33,766 bases of DNA. It comes from Oscillospiraceae bacterium. Its GTDB lineage: Bacteria; Bacillota; Clostridia; Oscillospirales; CAG-272. Positions 7,166 to 13,762 of this stretch are shown piece by piece. How positions within the stretch are numbered: the first letter of the stretch is position 1; each line of letters opens with the position of its first letter. The translations under genes and the position numbers were made by a program. Where the stretch lies: NCBI GenBank assembly GCA_015063645.1, contig SVTS01000024.1:1-33766 (forward strand). Direction: 5' to 3'. The notes below the pieces were generated by a model that saw only the letters and a list, made by a program, of their open reading frames with translations, was not told the origin of the DNA and did no database searches.

Positions 7166-7186
7166 CAGAAACAATAAGGGGGCGCT

Positions 7187-7858
7187 ATGGTGAAAAGATC
7201 CGTTTTCCGCAGAGCGCTCCCTCTTTTTATGCTCATGCTTGTGCTCACATCCTGCAATGCGGCAGAGGGCATGATGTCCAAACTGGGCTTTGATACGCAT
7301 AATTACCGCGGTGAAAAAACGCTGGCGACGCATATTCCCGACAGCGAAACGGCACGGAAGCTGGCAGAGATGATGGGCGCGCTCAGTGTGAATTCTCCGT
7401 ATCTTTCCCCGTTTTCCGGCGCGAAGGAAGCGGCACAGGTGTGCCGGGATGCGGTACTGAACCGGATGCTGGCGGAAAGTTACGCCCGGTATGCGGGCAA
7501 TACAGCGCTGCTGACAAAAGCGGCGCAGTCCTATCCGCAGATGCAGATCAGCGTACTGATCCCGGCGGATGATTTCGAATCGGTGGTTTACGCCACTTTC
7601 GGCGGCAGTGAGAAGATCACCAACAAAAACGGGGAGATGTTCCGTTATCTGGATAAAATCGACGCCTATACTACGGCGGCAAGTCCGCAGCAAAGCAGTG
7701 TTGTGACCACGGTAACGCTGTGCGAGGAGACAGAGCGTACCTATCGCATCCGCTTCCGCAATACACTGGGCGATGTGGTTTCCCCTGAGTATTTTGCCCT
7801 GATCATCAAGCGGGATGACGGAACAATGTATGTCCGTTCCCTGGAGATTGTCGGATAA
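7187..7858 (+). CDS. Hypothetical lipoprotein downstream of folT
   Basis: This 223-residue protein has a basic N-terminus, a hydrophobic core and the lipobox VLTSC (Cys 23), so it should be anchored on the outer face of the membrane. The mature part has no motif that I recognise; it is mixed alpha/beta, with the only Cys residues in the middle and late regions (VCRDAV, TLCEE). AAGGGGG precedes the ATG. It is 21 bases after folT and probably on the same riboswitch-controlled transcript. A folate-related role would be guilt by association only. Confidence 0.7.
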   Translation: MVKRSVFRRALPLFMLMLVLTSCNAAEGMMSKLGFDTHNYRGEKTLATHIPDSETARKLAEMMGALSVNSPYLSPFSGAKEAAQVCRDAVLNRMLAESYARYAGNTALLTKAAQSYPQMQISVLIPADDFESVVYATFGGSEKITNKNGEMFRYLDKIDAYTTAASPQQSSVVTTVTLCEETERTYRIRFRNTLGDVVSPEYFALIIKRDDGTMYVRSLEIVG

Positions 7859-7897
7859 AAAACTTCCTTTTTCGCCTGTGGGCAGAGAAAGGAAGTT
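7857..7897 (-). terminator. Intrinsic terminator of the cupin gene
   Basis: AACTTCCTTT (7861-7870) and AAAGGAAGTT (7888-7897) form a ten-pair stem. Read on the minus strand the stem is followed by a run of six T residues, which fits termination of the cupin gene ending at 7917. On the plus strand no T run follows, so stopping of the folT transcript here would be weaker. Confidence 0.75.
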
Positions 7898-7916
7898 CTG
7901 TATCCGGTACGTGATT

Positions 7917-8240
7917 TTACTTGAGGAAATCCTCTCGCTGAGGCGTGAACACGTCCAGCAGAATGCCGTCGGTGAGTGCCACTACGCCGTGGATCTGATC
8001 CGGCTTTGTGTAGTAGGAATCTCCTGCTTCGATAATGGTGGTCTCTCCTTCGATCGTCAATTCAAACTTGCCGCTGACAACGTAGCCGATCTGCTCGTGC
8101 GGATGAGTGTGCAGTGCGCCGATGGAGCCTTTCACGAAGTGGACTTCTGCGCAGAGCATCTTTCCGGCGTGTGCCAGTACCTTGCGGGTGACGTTTTCTC
8201 CGGCGGGTGAGAAAGGCACGTCTTTGTTTTTGCAAACCAT
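7917..8240 (-). CDS. KdgF-like cupin (unsaturated uronate linearisation)
   Basis: This 107-residue single-domain cupin has the metal-binding cluster LHTHPHEQ (His44, His46, His48, Gln50) and the second cupin motif with His84 (PDQIHGVV). It resembles KdgF, which converts 4,5-unsaturated uronates to the open 5-keto-4-deoxyuronate. Divergent neighbour kduI acts on exactly that product, which supports the assignment. The start at 8240 has AAAGGAGA upstream; the frame extends 12 codons further without a ribosome site. Many small cupins look alike, so the enzyme role rests largely on context. Confidence 0.75.
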   Translation of the reverse strand: MVCKNKDVPFSPAGENVTRKVLAHAGKMLCAEVHFVKGSIGALHTHPHEQIGYVVSGKFELTIEGETTIIEAGDSYYTKPDQIHGVVALTDGILLDVFTPQREDFLK

Positions 8241-8280
8241 ACTCGGTCTCCTTTTTATTTCGGAATGTATATTCACCTAT

Positions 8281-8309
8281 ATCATATCATAAAATCCTGC
8301 ATAATGCAA
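8281..8309 (-). promoter_or_regulatory. Sigma-A promoter of the kdgF-like gene
   Basis: On the minus strand TTGCAT (8304-8309) and TATGAT (8281-8286) are 17 bases apart in the short gap between the divergent cupin and kduI genes. I could not identify an equally good plus-strand promoter for kduI. Confidence 0.65.
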
Positions 8310-8325
8310 GAAAGCGGAGGAAAAA

Positions 8326-9156
8326 ATGGAAATCAGAAATGCAGTAAATCCTGTGGATTTCAAAAACTATACCACCGACAGACTCAGAGAAGAGTTCCTG
8401 ATTCCGGTTCTCTTTATCGAGGATGAGATCAAACTGGTCTACAGCCATATCGATCGGATCATTACCGGCGGTGCAATGCCGATCGTGCGTCCTCTGAAGC
8501 TGGATGCGGGGGCTGAACTGAAAGCGGCGTATTTCCTGGAGCGCCGTGAGATGGGTATTATCAACGTCGGCGGCAAGGGAAGCGTAACCGTAGACGGTAA
8601 AGAATATACCATGAATCCCCGGGACGGCATGTACATCGGACGGGGCAATAAGGAGATCGTCTTTGCCTCGGCGGATCCGGCAGAGCCGGCAAAGTTCTAT
8701 CTCAGCTCCTGCCCTGCACACAAGGAGTATCCCACCGTGCATATCGACATCACCAAAGCAAAGAAAGTTCCCTGCGGTGATGCGGAAAACTGCAATAAGC
8801 GAGTGATCAATCAGTATATCCATCCGGAAGTGATGCAGAGTTGTCAGCTGACCATGGGTTTGACTCAGCTGGAGAGCGGCTCCAACTGGAATACGATGCC
8901 CTGCCACACCCATGACCGCCGTATGGAGGTCTATATGTATCTGGATATGGGTCCGCAGGATGTGGTGTTCCATATGATGGGTGAACCGGCGGAAACCCGG
9001 CACATCGTGATGCGCAACGAGCAGGCGGTGATCAGTCCCAGCTGGTCGATTCACAGCGGCGTCGGTACGAAGAATTACAGCTTCATCTGGGCAATGTGCG
9101 GTGAAAATCAGGAATTCACGGATATGGATGCCGTGAAGATGGAAGATCTGCGGTAA
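8326..9156 (+). CDS. kduI: 5-dehydro-4-deoxy-D-glucuronate isomerase
   Basis: This 276-residue enzyme isomerises 5-keto-4-deoxyuronate to 2,5-diketo-3-deoxygluconate in pectin and glycosaminoglycan uronate breakdown. Zinc ligands of the family are all visible: His194, His196 and Glu201 in CHTHDRRMEVYMY and His243 in IHSGVGT. Length is standard, and AGCGGAGGAAAAAA precedes the ATG. The rest of the pathway (kduD, kdgK, kdgA, lyases) is not in the window. Together with the divergent KdgF-like cupin it forms a two-gene module for unsaturated galacturonate or glucuronate released by lyases or unsaturated glucuronyl hydrolases. Confidence 0.95.
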   Translation: MEIRNAVNPVDFKNYTTDRLREEFLIPVLFIEDEIKLVYSHIDRIITGGAMPIVRPLKLDAGAELKAAYFLERREMGIINVGGKGSVTVDGKEYTMNPRDGMYIGRGNKEIVFASADPAEPAKFYLSSCPAHKEYPTVHIDITKAKKVPCGDAENCNKRVINQYIHPEVMQSCQLTMGLTQLESGSNWNTMPCHTHDRRMEVYMYLDMGPQDVVFHMMGEPAETRHIVMRNEQAVISPSWSIHSGVGTKNYSFIWAMCGENQEFTDMDAVKMEDLR

Positions 9157-9160
9157 AATC

Positions 9161-9191
9161 AAAGGAGTGATGCGGTCTGCATCACTCCTTT
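9161..9191. terminator. Terminator hairpin between convergent kduI and spoIIR
   Basis: AAAGGAGTGATGC (9161-9173) and GCATCACTCCTTT (9179-9191) form a perfect 13-pair stem with a five-base loop, right after the kduI stop. The right arm contains the end and stop codon of spoIIR. The short T stretch is part of the stem, so termination on either strand may be imperfect. Confidence 0.75.
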
Positions 9192-9772
9192 ATCAGTTCG
9201 CTGAGAATTTCCAGCACCCGGAAGCGAATCTTGTATTTGACGCCGCTTTCGCGGCGGATCAGCTGATACTGCTCTGCGGAAAATCCTGCGGCGATAAAAT
9301 CTTCATAGAATGCATCTTCCGATGCCTGTGCCGTGCACAGCTGCGGAAAGAGCACGCACCACCAGTTCTTCCCAGATCCTTCTCCCAAAATGACCCGCAG
9401 GGACATATATTCGCCCGCCGGCAGCGTGAATTTTTCATAAAACCGGACGGGATATTTCTCTCTGGTGAGCGTTACCGTCACCGGACATCCGGCAATTTCT
9501 TCTGCGAGGATGCGGATCGACTCACGGTGGGCATCCGCTGCAGCGAGCGCACTTTCGTAGGAATCTGCTTCGCCGACAGCGTCGGCAAGTACGGCGAGTA
9601 CAGCGTCTCTGACTTCCAGCTTTTTTGCCTGATCGGCGGCACTGTCCGATTCCGCCAGCACATGCAGGCGGATCATGGAATCGTAGATCGCTTCCTCTCC
9701 GTGAACGGGCAGACAGGTGAAAAGAAGAAAAACGGCAAGCACCGCAGTGCAGAAGGACAGCATGAATTTCAT
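9182..9772 (-). CDS. spoIIR: Stage II sporulation protein R
   Basis: This 196-residue protein has a signal peptide (about residues 1-25) followed by the SpoIIR core: IRLHVLAESDSAADQAKKLEVRDAVL with the N/D-S-D element, and later SLRVILGEGSGKNWWCVLFPQLC. In Bacillus, SpoIIR is made in the forespore under sigma-F, is secreted, and triggers SpoIIGA to cut pro-sigma-E in the mother cell. The true start is the ATG at 9772 with GGAGG eight bases before it. The ribosome site lies in one arm of a perfect inverted repeat whose loop contains a sigma-F-like promoter. This gene shows that the organism can probably sporulate. Confidence 0.93.
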   Translation of the reverse strand: MKFMLSFCTAVLAVFLLFTCLPVHGEEAIYDSMIRLHVLAESDSAADQAKKLEVRDAVLAVLADAVGEADSYESALAAADAHRESIRILAEEIAGCPVTVTLTREKYPVRFYEKFTLPAGEYMSLRVILGEGSGKNWWCVLFPQLCTAQASEDAFYEDFIAAGFSAEQYQLIRRESGVKYKIRFRVLEILSELIKE

Positions 9773-9776
9773 AGAA

Positions 9777-9828
9777 ATAACCTCCGTGATCGGGATGGAA
9801 TATCCTTCCCCATTTTCACGGAGGTTAT
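9777..9828 (-). promoter_or_regulatory. Inverted repeat covering the spoIIR ribosome site
   Basis: ATAACCTCCGTGA (9777-9789) and TCACGGAGGTTAT (9816-9828) are perfect 13-base complements with a 26-base loop. On the minus strand the 3' arm contains the GGAGG of spoIIR. RNA coming through from the upstream zinc-ribbon gene would fold and hide the ribosome site, and the T-rich bases after the stem may also stop transcription. Confidence 0.7.
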
Positions 9829-9830
9829 GC
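9801..9830 (-). promoter_or_regulatory. Candidate sigma-F/sigma-G type promoter of spoIIR
   Basis: On the minus strand GCATA (9826-9830), 15 bases, then GGGAAGGATA (9801-9810) approximates the forespore promoter pattern GNATA-N15-GGNNANANT, with one deviation in the -10. Transcription would start inside the loop of the inverted repeat, so the resulting leader could not form the blocking hairpin. Confidence 0.4.
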
Positions 9831-9845
9831 ATGATTCAGGAAAAA

Positions 9846-10301
9846 TCAGTGGAAAATCATGCCGAAGGGATCGAGGATGGTGTCACTCATGACAGCACCG
9901 CTGGAGAACAGGGCTCCGAGGATAATCACATACAGGATGACAAACAGGATGGACAGAACAAAGCTGATGGCGTACATGATCAGATATGCCCGGCAGAAAT
10001 TCTTGCGGTTCAGATTGACGTTGTCGGAGAATGACCACATCAGCATAAGGATCAGACCGACCAGCGGGATCATGTTCAGCAGATGCAGAATCAGAAAGTC
10101 CGAGGTTTTCAGCGGCGTTGTATCCACCGCGGGAGCACTCTGCGGGGGAACGGTGAATGTTTCGGGCGCACCTGAGAGATTGGCGCCGCACTCGCCGCAG
10201 AATACGGAATCGGCGGGCAGCTCTCTGCCGCAGCGGGGGCAGCGTTTGGTCGGAGGTGTTCCGGACGGATTTTCATTCGGATTCATGGGCTCGTTGTTCA
10301 T
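9846..10301 (-). CDS. Zinc-ribbon membrane protein
   Basis: This 151-residue protein has an N-terminal zinc ribbon, CPRCG (Cys21, Cys24) and CGECG (Cys35, Cys38). A Pro/Thr linker follows, then two or three hydrophobic helices: LLNMIPLVGLILMLMWSF near residues 72-90, and a long one near 108-135. Small zinc-ribbon membrane proteins of this kind are common in Firmicutes and have no assigned role. AAAAGGAGAACC precedes the ATG. It starts 41 bases after the DtxR-family gene on the same strand, so co-transcription is likely. Confidence 0.75.
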   Translation of the reverse strand: MNNEPMNPNENPSGTPPTKRCPRCGRELPADSVFCGECGANLSGAPETFTVPPQSAPAVDTTPLKTSDFLILHLLNMIPLVGLILMLMWSFSDNVNLNRKNFCRAYLIMYAISFVLSILFVILYVIILGALFSSGAVMSDTILDPFGMIFH

Positions 10302-10342
10302 GTTCGGTTCTCCTTTTGGTTATGTGTTGTGTATGCGGAAAA

Positions 10343-10720
10343 TCAGGTTGTGCCTGCATAACGGATCACATGATTTTTGATTGCTTCGAACGTTTTATCG
10401 CTGATGTCGTGCTCGATTTTGCAGGCATCCTCCGCCGCCGTTTCCTCATCCACGCCGAGGCGGATGAACAGCTGCGTCAGAAGTGTGTGGCGTTCGTAGG
10501 TCTTCTTGGCCATTTCACGTCCTGCATCCGTCAGGGACAGATGACCGTCTTCATCTACTGTTATGTATCCGCCGCTTTTGAGCAGACCGACGGCACGGCT
10601 TACGCTGGGCTTGGAATACCCCATATATTCACTTATATCAACGGCACGGACAGTGCTGCTTTTTTGGGAGAGGATGTAAATTGTTTCCAGATACATCTGT
10701 CCGGATTCCTGTAAGGGCAT
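10343..10720 (-). CDS. DtxR/IdeR-family iron-dependent transcriptional regulator
   Basis: This 125-residue regulator has an N-terminal winged helix (VDISEYMGYSKPSVSRAVGLLKSGGYI) and a metal-binding dimerisation domain. The primary-site residues match the iron-type DtxR rather than manganese-type MntR: Met9 in QMYLETIY, and Cys100, Glu103 and His104 in ACKIEHDISD, with His78 as a further ligand. The C-terminal SH3-like domain of DtxR is absent, as in short Firmicute homologues. I chose the ATG at 10720, which has GGAGG seven bases upstream. It diverges from feoAB, whose leader carries two palindromes of the DtxR type, so it very probably represses iron uptake. Confidence 0.88.
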   Translation of the reverse strand: MPLQESGQMYLETIYILSQKSSTVRAVDISEYMGYSKPSVSRAVGLLKSGGYITVDEDGHLSLTDAGREMAKKTYERHTLLTQLFIRLGVDEETAAEDACKIEHDISDKTFEAIKNHVIRYAGTT

Positions 10721-10754
10721 GGGAAAACCTCCGTCTTTGGTTCTACATATAATA

Positions 10755-10783
10755 AGCATACCATAAAATTATGAATAATTCAA
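10755..10783 (-). promoter_or_regulatory. Promoter of the DtxR-family gene
   Basis: On the minus strand TTGAAT (10778-10783) and TATGCT (10755-10760) are 17 bases apart, about 35 bases before the start codon. No copy of the GTTAG-N6-CTAAC operator overlaps it, so autoregulation through that site is not evident. Confidence 0.6.
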
Positions 10784-10887
10784 GTGCTTATGATGTTTAC
10801 ATCAAATTGTCCTTTTTTTCAGAAAAAACAAATAATTATGCGGAAATGACAAAATGACAGATGAAGAAAATTTTTTTCGAAAAAGTA

Positions 10888-10916
10888 TTGACAAATCCTC
10901 AGAAAATAAGTATAAT
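10888..10916 (+). promoter_or_regulatory. Consensus sigma-A promoter of feoAB
   Basis: TTGACA (10888-10893) and TATAAT (10911-10916) with a 17-base spacer give a full-consensus promoter. Such a strong promoter needs repression, which the two operator palindromes just downstream can supply. The 5' leader before feoA is about 140 bases. The preceding 100 bases are AT-rich and hold no gene. Confidence 0.92.
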
Positions 10917-10922
10917 TATGTC

Positions 10923-10972
10923 AGTTAGGACAGACTAACTTGTTTTTTGCCCTGTGGTTAGCGCAGGCTAAC
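10923..10972 (+). promoter_or_regulatory. Two DtxR-type operator palindromes
   Basis: Two sites with the same geometry, GTTAG-N6-CTAAC, lie at 10924-10939 (within AGTTAG...CTAACT) and 10957-10972 (within GTTAGC...GCTAAC). They resemble the half-sites of DtxR/IdeR boxes (TTAGGTTAGCCTAACCTAA). The 33-base centre-to-centre distance is about three helical turns. The first covers the predicted transcription start and the second lies within the leader, so iron-loaded regulator would block initiation and early elongation. Confidence 0.8.
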
Positions 10973-11062
10973 TTCCGTAGGTTTCCAACCACCGACAAAG
11001 AACGGCAAACGATAAGTTTTTTTGTCTGCAGCAAACAGCAGGAAACACCTGGGAGGAAATTT

Positions 11063-11284
11063 ATGAATACGCTGAAAAATGTAAAAGTCGGCGGAAGAGC
11101 CAGAATCGTCAAGCTGTACGGTGAAGGTGCCGTAAGACGCCGTATCATGGATATGGGTCTGACCAAAGGCGTGGAAGTGTATGTGCGCAAAGTAGCGCCG
11201 CTGGGGGATCCGATTGAGATCAACGTCCGCGGCTATGAGCTTTCCATCCGCAAGGAAGATGCGGATATGATTGAAGTGGAGTGA
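11063..11284 (+). CDS. feoA: Ferrous iron transport protein A
   Basis: This 73-residue SH3-like protein works with FeoB at the cytoplasmic face of the membrane in Fe2+ uptake. Typical features are VGGRARIVKL, RRRIMDMGLTKGVEVYVRKVAPLGDPIEI and a C-terminal GYELSIRKEDADMIEV. GGGAGGAAATTT precedes the ATG. A longer open frame starts upstream at 10940, but it lacks homology and would cross the operators. feoB starts four bases after its stop, so the pair is co-translated. Confidence 0.93.
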   Translation: MNTLKNVKVGGRARIVKLYGEGAVRRRIMDMGLTKGVEVYVRKVAPLGDPIEINVRGYELSIRKEDADMIEVE

Positions 11285-11288
11285 TTGT

Positions 11289-13451
11289 ATGGATTTGAAA
11301 ATCGCCCTTGCAGGAAATCCGAACTGCGGTAAAACAACGCTGTTCAACGCGCTGACCGGCTCCAATCAGTATGTCGGCAACTGGCCCGGGGTTACAGTGG
11401 AAAAGAAAGAGGGTAAACTGAAGAAGCAGGACGGCGTTATTCTGACGGATCTGCCCGGTATCTATTCGCTTTCTCCCTATACGCTGGAAGAGGTCGTCGC
11501 CAGAAATTACCTCATCGAAGAAAATCCGGATGCCATTCTGAATATCGTGGACGGCACCAATCTGGAGCGGAACCTGTATCTTTCCACGCAGCTGATGGAG
11601 ATCGGTATTCCTGTGGTCATCGCCATCAATATGATGGATATTGTAGAAAAGAACGGGGACAAAATCCATCTGGATGAGTTGTCCCGGCGGCTGGGCTGTC
11701 CTGTGTTCGCCATTTCCGCGCTGAAGGGAAGTGGTATCGTGGAAGCTGCCGATGCGGCTATCGAAGCGGCAAAGCACGGCAAATGTATTCCGTCCCACGT
11801 CTTCTCCGGTACGGTGGAGCATGCGCTGGCACATATCGAAGAAGCTGTTCTGCACGATATGCCGGAGGAGCAGCAGAGATGGTACGCGGTCAAGCTGTTC
11901 GAACGGGATGAGAAGGTGATGCAGCAGCTGAATCTGCCCGCGGAGCGTATGGCGCACATCGAGGCGGATATCGTCGCTGTGGAGAAACTTCTGGATGATG
12001 ACGCGGAAGCCATCATCATCAATGAGCGGTACAACTACATCACGGGTATGATGCAGTATTGCTGCAAGAAGAAATCGCTGAGTGCGCTGACGCTTTCCGA
12101 TAAGATCGACCGCGTTGTCACCAACCGGATTCTGGCTCTGCCGATCTTTGTTGCAGTGATGTGGCTTGTGTATACGATCTCCATCGGTACGGTCGGCGAC
12201 TGGACTGTCGGATTCATGAACGATACGCTCTTCGGCGAGTGGATCGTGCCCGCTGCGGCTTCGTTTCTGACTTCTGTCGGCTGTGCCGAATGGCTTGTCT
12301 CCCTGATCGCTGATGGTATCATCGGCGGCGTGGGTGCGGTTCTCGGCTTCGTGCCTCAGATGCTGATCCTCTTTTTGCTGCTTTCTCTGTTGGAGGATTG
12401 CGGTTACATGGCGCGTATCGCCTTTATCATGGACCGCCTCTTCCGGAAATTCGGTCTGTCGGGTAAGTCCTTTATTCCGATGCTTGTAGCCACCGGATGC
12501 GGCGTGCCCGGTGTTATGGCATCCCGTACCATCGATCAGGACCGCGACCGCAAAATGACCATCATGACCACCTGCTTCATCCCCTGCGGCGCAAAGATGC
12601 CGATCGTCGGTCTGATCGCCGGCGCGCTCTTCGGCGGCTCCGGATGGGTTGCCACCGCCGCGTATTTCATCGGCGTGGGCGCCGTGGTTGTCTCCGGTAT
12701 TATCCTCAAGAAAACCAAGCCGTTCATCGGCGAGCCTGCTCCGTTTATCATGGAATTGCCCGCCTATCACGCGCCTGTGGCGACCAATGTTCTCCGCGCT
12801 ACGTGGGAGCGCGGCTGGTCATTCATCAAGCGTGCCGGTACGGTGATTCTCGCTGCATCCGTGCTGATCTGGATCCTGAACTCCCTGTCCTTTGAGGGCG
12901 GATTCCACTATATCACCGAAGAGAACGGCGGCGCATCCATTCTGGAATGGCTCGGTTCTCCCATCGCGTTCCTCTTTGTTCCTCTCGGATTCGGCAACTG
13001 GCAGGCTGCTGTCGCAACCATCCTCGGTCTTGTTGCCAAGGAAGAGGTCGTTGGCGTGTTCGGTACACTCTCCCAGATGCTGGGCGAGGGCGTGGATCTG
13101 CTGGGCGAGGTGGATTCCGGTGCCTACGGCAATGCACTGCTCATCGGTCAGGAATACTTCGGCGGCTCAAAACTGGCGGCGTTCTCGTTCATGATCTTCA
13201 ACCTGCTCTGCGCCCCCTGCTTCGCAGCTATGGGTGCGATCCGCCGTGAGATGAATAATGCAAAATGGACCTGGGCAGCTCTCGGCTGGATGACCGGCTT
13301 CGCCTATGCGGTTTCCCTCATGGTGTACCAGTTCGGACTGCTCTTTACCGGCAATGCGACAGTCTGGGTGATTCCCGCGTTTGCCGTGCTTGCCGTGCTT
13401 CTGTTCCTGCTTCTCCGCCCGATTCCCCAAAAGAGCGGTAAACTGAACTGA
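11289..13451 (+). CDS. feoB: Ferrous iron transport protein B
   Basis: This 720-residue protein has an N-terminal G domain: GNPNCGKT (9-16, G1), the G3 motif DLPG and the G4 motif NMMD. A helical GDI-like spacer follows, then two Gate domains and the FeoB core, including the conserved VATGCGVPGVMASRT and TTCFIPCGAKMPIV segments. It imports Fe2+ across the cytoplasmic membrane. The ATG at 11289 is chosen because the protein begins directly with MDLKIALAGNPNCGKT; six codons upstream are open but overlap feoA. The length and motifs look intact. A small Cys-rich partner gene follows 62 bases after the stop. Confidence 0.97.
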   Translation: MDLKIALAGNPNCGKTTLFNALTGSNQYVGNWPGVTVEKKEGKLKKQDGVILTDLPGIYSLSPYTLEEVVARNYLIEENPDAILNIVDGTNLERNLYLSTQLMEIGIPVVIAINMMDIVEKNGDKIHLDELSRRLGCPVFAISALKGSGIVEAADAAIEAAKHGKCIPSHVFSGTVEHALAHIEEAVLHDMPEEQQRWYAVKLFERDEKVMQQLNLPAERMAHIEADIVAVEKLLDDDAEAIIINERYNYITGMMQYCCKKKSLSALTLSDKIDRVVTNRILALPIFVAVMWLVYTISIGTVGDWTVGFMNDTLFGEWIVPAAASFLTSVGCAEWLVSLIADGIIGGVGAVLGFVPQMLILFLLLSLLEDCGYMARIAFIMDRLFRKFGLSGKSFIPMLVATGCGVPGVMASRTIDQDRDRKMTIMTTCFIPCGAKMPIVGLIAGALFGGSGWVATAAYFIGVGAVVVSGIILKKTKPFIGEPAPFIMELPAYHAPVATNVLRATWERGWSFIKRAGTVILAASVLIWILNSLSFEGGFHYITEENGGASILEWLGSPIAFLFVPLGFGNWQAAVATILGLVAKEEVVGVFGTLSQMLGEGVDLLGEVDSGAYGNALLIGQEYFGGSKLAAFSFMIFNLLCAPCFAAMGAIRREMNNAKWTWAALGWMTGFAYAVSLMVYQFGLLFTGNATVWVIPAFAVLAVLLFLLLRPIPQKSGKLN

Positions 13452-13462
13452 AAAATTTACTT

Positions 13463-13500
13463 ACATAATCACATAATCACATAATCACATAATCACATAA
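13463..13500. repeat. 8-bp tandem repeat (ACATAATC, about 4.75 copies)
   Basis: Four exact copies of ACATAATC and a partial fifth fill the gap between feoB and the next small gene, ending just before its AGGAGG. The array is AT-rich and unstructured. Copy number could change by slippage and alter the distance in the intercistronic region. Confidence 0.9.
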
Positions 13501-13513
13501 AGGAGGATATGTT

Positions 13514-13693
13514 ATGCTTGCATGGCTGAGTGCCAATCTGGCAACGGTTGTGGTCGCTGTGATTCTTGCCGCAATTGTGGCAGCGGTGATCTGGTATATG
13601 ATCGCGCAGAAGAAAAAAGGTGCATCCTCCTGCGGATGCGGCTGCAGCAGCTGCGCCATGAGCGGCAGCTGTCACAGTGCGGCTAAAAAATAA
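13514..13693 (+). CDS. FeoB-associated Cys-rich membrane protein
   Basis: This 59-residue protein has one N-terminal membrane helix (about residues 9-31). A basic QKKKG follows, then a short cytoplasmic tail with CGCGCSSC, a later Cys53 and a His. It matches the FeoB-associated Cys-rich membrane protein family, often encoded after feoB in Firmicutes and thought to take the place of FeoC, perhaps as a metal-binding or iron-sulfur sensing partner. AGGAGGATATGTT precedes the ATG. It lies between feoB and the operon terminator. Confidence 0.85.
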   Translation: MLAWLSANLATVVVAVILAAIVAAVIWYMIAQKKKGASSCGCGCSSCAMSGSCHSAAKK

Positions 13694-13722
13694 AACCGGC
13701 GGCGCACCGATATGAAAAGCGA

Positions 13723-13761
13723 ATCCCCGCTTTCCGATGATCCGGAAAGCGGGGATTTTTG
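13723..13761 (+). terminator. Terminator of the feo operon
   Basis: ATCCCCGCTTTCCG (13723-13736) and CGGAAAGCGGGGAT (13743-13756) make a perfect 14-pair stem with a six-base loop, followed by TTTTT on the plus strand. It separates the feo operon from the convergent beta-helix gene. Confidence 0.92.
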
Positions 13762-13762
13762 A

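Noticed and set aside
11220-12770. 516-codon minus-strand frame
   Set aside because: It is antisense to feoB, which has all its motifs intact, and its His/Asp-rich product has no domain.
13463-13500. Tandem ACATAATC copies considered as an origin iteron or CRISPR-like array
   Set aside because: The unit is only eight bases, directly head to tail without spacers, in an intercistronic gap of the feo operon. A microsatellite is the simpler reading.
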